Of a stretch of DNA of 8,359 bases, positions 7,906 through 8,359 are shown one piece after another. Location: positions 1 to 8,359 of the forward strand of contig JALUTJ010000441.1 of assembly GCA_027057985.1 (NCBI GenBank), written 5' to 3'. Under the pieces are notes generated by a model. It searched no databases. It was not told the origin of the DNA and worked only from the letters and a program-made list of their open reading frames with translations. Made by a program: the position numbers and the translations under genes. How positions within the stretch are numbered: position 1 is the stretch's first letter; every line of letters begins with the position of its first letter. The DNA is from Chromatiales bacterium. GTDB taxonomy: Bacteria > Pseudomonadota > Gammaproteobacteria > UBA6429 > Thiohalophilaceae.

Positions 7906-8359
7906 CTACTGCATGATAAAGCTGATGAAATAAACATTCTCAATCGGGCCTTCGACTTTTTCGTCCATGCCCGATCCATGTTCTGTACTCGCATGCTCTT
8001 CCCCGGTATCATGTTTTTTTCCTTTAGCGGATGAATGCATATTTGCCACGACATCGCGGTTAATGACATTTAGCAGGCGGCGTTGTAACTGTTCTTTTCC
8101 TTCACGACTATTGAGTTCCTCAAATGTCGTACTACTGAGTAACAGCAGAATGTCATTACGAATAACCGGACGATAGGTATTCACCACTTTGAGTGCTTCT
8201 TCACTACGCGTAGCTATCTGCAGGTCAACCTGCAGGTAACGCACTTTCGAGCCAGGTCCGAAATTGACGATAAACTCCGGTACCATGGTCTGATATCTGA
8301 CTGGAAGTTTTTCAGTTGCCTCGTGCGAGGCTTCGGCGCTATCCGCCCCCCCGCCTTTC
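7906..8359 (-). CDS. fliL: FliL, basal-body/stator-associated protein (5'-truncated by window edge)
   Basis: FliL is a single-pass inner-membrane protein whose periplasmic domain rings the stator units and supports motor torque. The last 150 residues are present; the cytosolic N-terminus and membrane helix lie beyond base 8359. The frame stays open from the edge through a Gly/Ala/Glu-rich linker to the FliL domain: PEFIVNFGPGSKVRYLQVDL, then RNDILLLLSS, then REGKEQL, and the family-typical end ENVYFISFIMQ. An internal Met codon at 8284-8286 is not the start, because coding similarity to FliL linkers continues upstream. Between the last domain helix (LLNVINRDVV) and the C-terminal strand there is an extra stretch of about 30 residues rich in His, Gly, Lys and Glu. 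The stop is 8 bases before fliM. fliK commonly precedes fliL in such clusters but is not visible here. Confidence 0.95.
   Translation of the reverse strand, partial: KGGGADSAEASHEATEKLPVRYQTMVPEFIVNFGPGSKVRYLQVDLQIATRSEEALKVVNTYRPVIRNDILLLLSSTTFEELNSREGKEQLQRRLLNVINRDVVANMHSSAKGKKHDTGEEHASTEHGSGMDEKVEGPIENVYFISFIMQ

Noticed and set aside
8218..8235. Inverted repeat CTGCAGG-TCAA-CCTGCAG inside fliL
   Set aside because: It arises from two consecutive Leu-Gln codon pairs in the conserved LQVDLQ stretch of FliL. There is no T-run after it and no reason to treat it as a terminator or operator.

Overview
The window is a single block of flagellar export and switch genes, all on the minus strand. 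Read in transcription order (right to left), it runs fliL (5'-truncated by the window edge), fliM, fliN, fliO, fliP, fliQ, fliR, flhB, flhA, flhF (3'-truncated by the window edge). This order, together with a FlhF GTPase directly after FlhA, is typical of polar-flagellated Gammaproteobacteria (Pseudomonas, Vibrio, Shewanella, many sulfur-oxidising and marine lineages). Base composition looks close to half G+C by eye. I cannot name a genus from the sequence.

Layout: positions 7906-8359 hold the C-terminal part of FliL (stator/basal-body associated protein). Positions 6451-7897 hold the C-ring proteins FliM and FliN (rotor, switch, export-cargo docking). Positions 3043-6438 hold the membrane core of the export gate: FliO (assembly chaperone), FliP, FliQ and FliR (the export channel) and FlhB (specificity switch). 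Positions 947-3031 hold FlhA, the large export-gate subunit. Positions 1-912 hold the first 304 residues of FlhF, the SRP-type GTPase that sets the site and number of polar flagella. Junctions are very tight: fliM/fliN, fliO/fliP and fliR/flhB overlap, and the other gaps are 8-34 bases. This indicates one polycistronic unit with translational coupling. No internal promoter or terminator was recognised, and no gene-free stretch exceeds 34 bases.

Together these products build the flagellar type III secretion gate, attach the CheY-responsive switch and direct the apparatus to a pole. All key motifs checked are intact, with no frameshift, pseudogene, mobile element, RNA gene, CRISPR array or foreign-looking gene. 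The window is essentially ordinary core motility DNA, and I see no new system. The mild oddities are a His/Gly/charged insert near the FliL C-terminus, an NPEH version of the FlhB autocleavage motif, a GTG start for flhA, and a few short palindromic or homopolymeric tracts inside genes.
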